A stretch of 64,000 bases of DNA. It comes from CAVXXB01 sp963765585. GTDB lineage: Bacteria > Calditrichota > Calditrichia > JAJRVZ01. Every line of letters starts with the position of its first letter. Positions within the stretch are counted from its first letter, which is position 1. A program made the translations under genes and the position numbers. The notes beneath the pieces are model-generated. The model worked only from the letters and a program-made list of their open reading frames with translations. It made no database searches and was not told the DNA's origin. Location of the stretch: contig CAVXXB010000017.1 of the NCBI GenBank assembly GCA_963765585.1, forward strand, positions 1 through 64,000, written 5' to 3'. This document shows positions 63,564-64,000 of this stretch, piece by piece.

Positions 63564-64000
63564 TTATTTAATCAGCAGCATTTTGCGCACCATTACATTT
63601 GCCGGAGTTTCCAGTTTATAAAAATACATACCACTGGAAAATCCACTGGCATCCCATTTTACCTGGTAAGTGCCGGCAGATTGTTGCTCATGAACCAGGG
63701 TTTTAATCTTTTGACCTAGGGCATTATAAATAGTTAAATTTACAAAACTGACCGCCGATAACTGATAGCCGATAGCCGTACTGGGATTAAACGGATTGGG
63801 ATAATTTTGGAATAATAAAAATTCAGCCGGAGTTGTAATTATTTTTTCATTTATCCCGACAATACCGGAGAAATCAAAAGCATACATGCCTTCAAGATTT
63901 GCTGCCGCATAAACAACGCCATTAGGTGCCACAGTGACCCCGCCAACATGATTAAATTCATCCAATATCGCGGCCGGTGTAAATGTGGAGTCGCCAAAAG
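63564..64000 (-). CDS. C-terminal part of a T9SS-exported protein (5' end outside window)
   Basis: The frame is open to the window edge (FGDSTFTPAAILDEFNHVGG). It contains a propeller-like strand pattern (VTVAPNGVVYAAANLEGMYA) and a complete T9SS type A sorting domain (LFQNYPNPFNPSTAIGYQLS to KLETPANVMVRKMLLIK). The CTD is nearly the same at DNA level as that of the upstream SBBP protein around the AIGYQLSAVS segment. Function of the missing N-terminal part is unknown. Confidence 0.85.
   Translation of the reverse strand, partial: FGDSTFTPAAILDEFNHVGGVTVAPNGVVYAAANLEGMYAFDFSGIVGINEKIITTPAEFLLFQNYPNPFNPSTAIGYQLSAVSFVNLTIYNALGQKIKTLVHEQQSAGTYQVKWDASGFSSGMYFYKLETPANVMVRKMLLIK

Overview
The window comes from a Gram-negative bacterium of the FCB group. 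At least three proteins carry a type IX secretion (T9SS) type A C-terminal sorting domain with the QNYPNPFNP signature. TonB-receptor, Omp85-like, OmpA-like and DUF481 outer-membrane proteins confirm a diderm envelope. The CTD style and the many dispersed palindromes fit lineages such as Calditrichota, KSB1-like or Ignavibacteria-like bacteria, but no rRNA or other marker is present to decide. No rRNA, tRNA, CRISPR array, prophage or intact insertion sequence was seen.

Layout. 1-8 kb: the 3' part of a giant secreted beta-helix/metzincin/VWA protein with a GGLAWQ repeat, then a propeller/Y_Y_Y/SpoIIE-phosphatase sensor. 8-19 kb: EamA transporter, FAD-linked oxidase, secreted sialidase-like protein, cytochrome bd oxidase (cydAB), two broken small exported proteins and a broken Omp85-like protein. 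19-25.5 kb: a TonB-receptor operon with His-rich accessory proteins, galactokinase and a lipoprotein pair. 26-38 kb: OmpA-like porin with Ca-binding repeats, purple-acid-phosphatase-like enzyme, UMF1-type MFS transporter, VapBC-like toxin-antitoxin pair, membrane sensor with a Cys-rich tail, TfoX remnant, DUF302 protein, DUF481 protein, AI-2E-family permease and two small envelope proteins. 38-46.5 kb: M28 peptidase, LysE-family exporter, long MscS channel, and a VWA-lipoprotein/membrane-protein pair. 46.7-53.8 kb: a signalling operon in the order hybrid kinase with a CxxCH sensor, CheR, CheB, and a REC-PAS-HPt-CheA-like kinase. 54-64 kb: three T9SS cargo proteins, one built of near-identical 1.3-kb modules.

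Two properties colour everything. First, about half of the genes are interrupted by one-base frameshifts, often at short A, T or C runs. They affect both cyd genes, galK and the large kinase. Compensating pairs and intact downstream motifs argue mainly for consensus sequencing errors rather than mass pseudogenisation. I therefore annotate most of these as single CDSs and state where the frame breaks.

Second, intergenic space is filled with several families of short dispersed palindromic repeats. The most striking is a C-rich/G-rich element that abuts or overlaps the stop codon of eight genes, always in the same orientation. It could fold as a hairpin in the transcript and as a G-quadruplex on the template strand. 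It looks like a portable 3'-end or terminator module and is my leading candidate for something undescribed.
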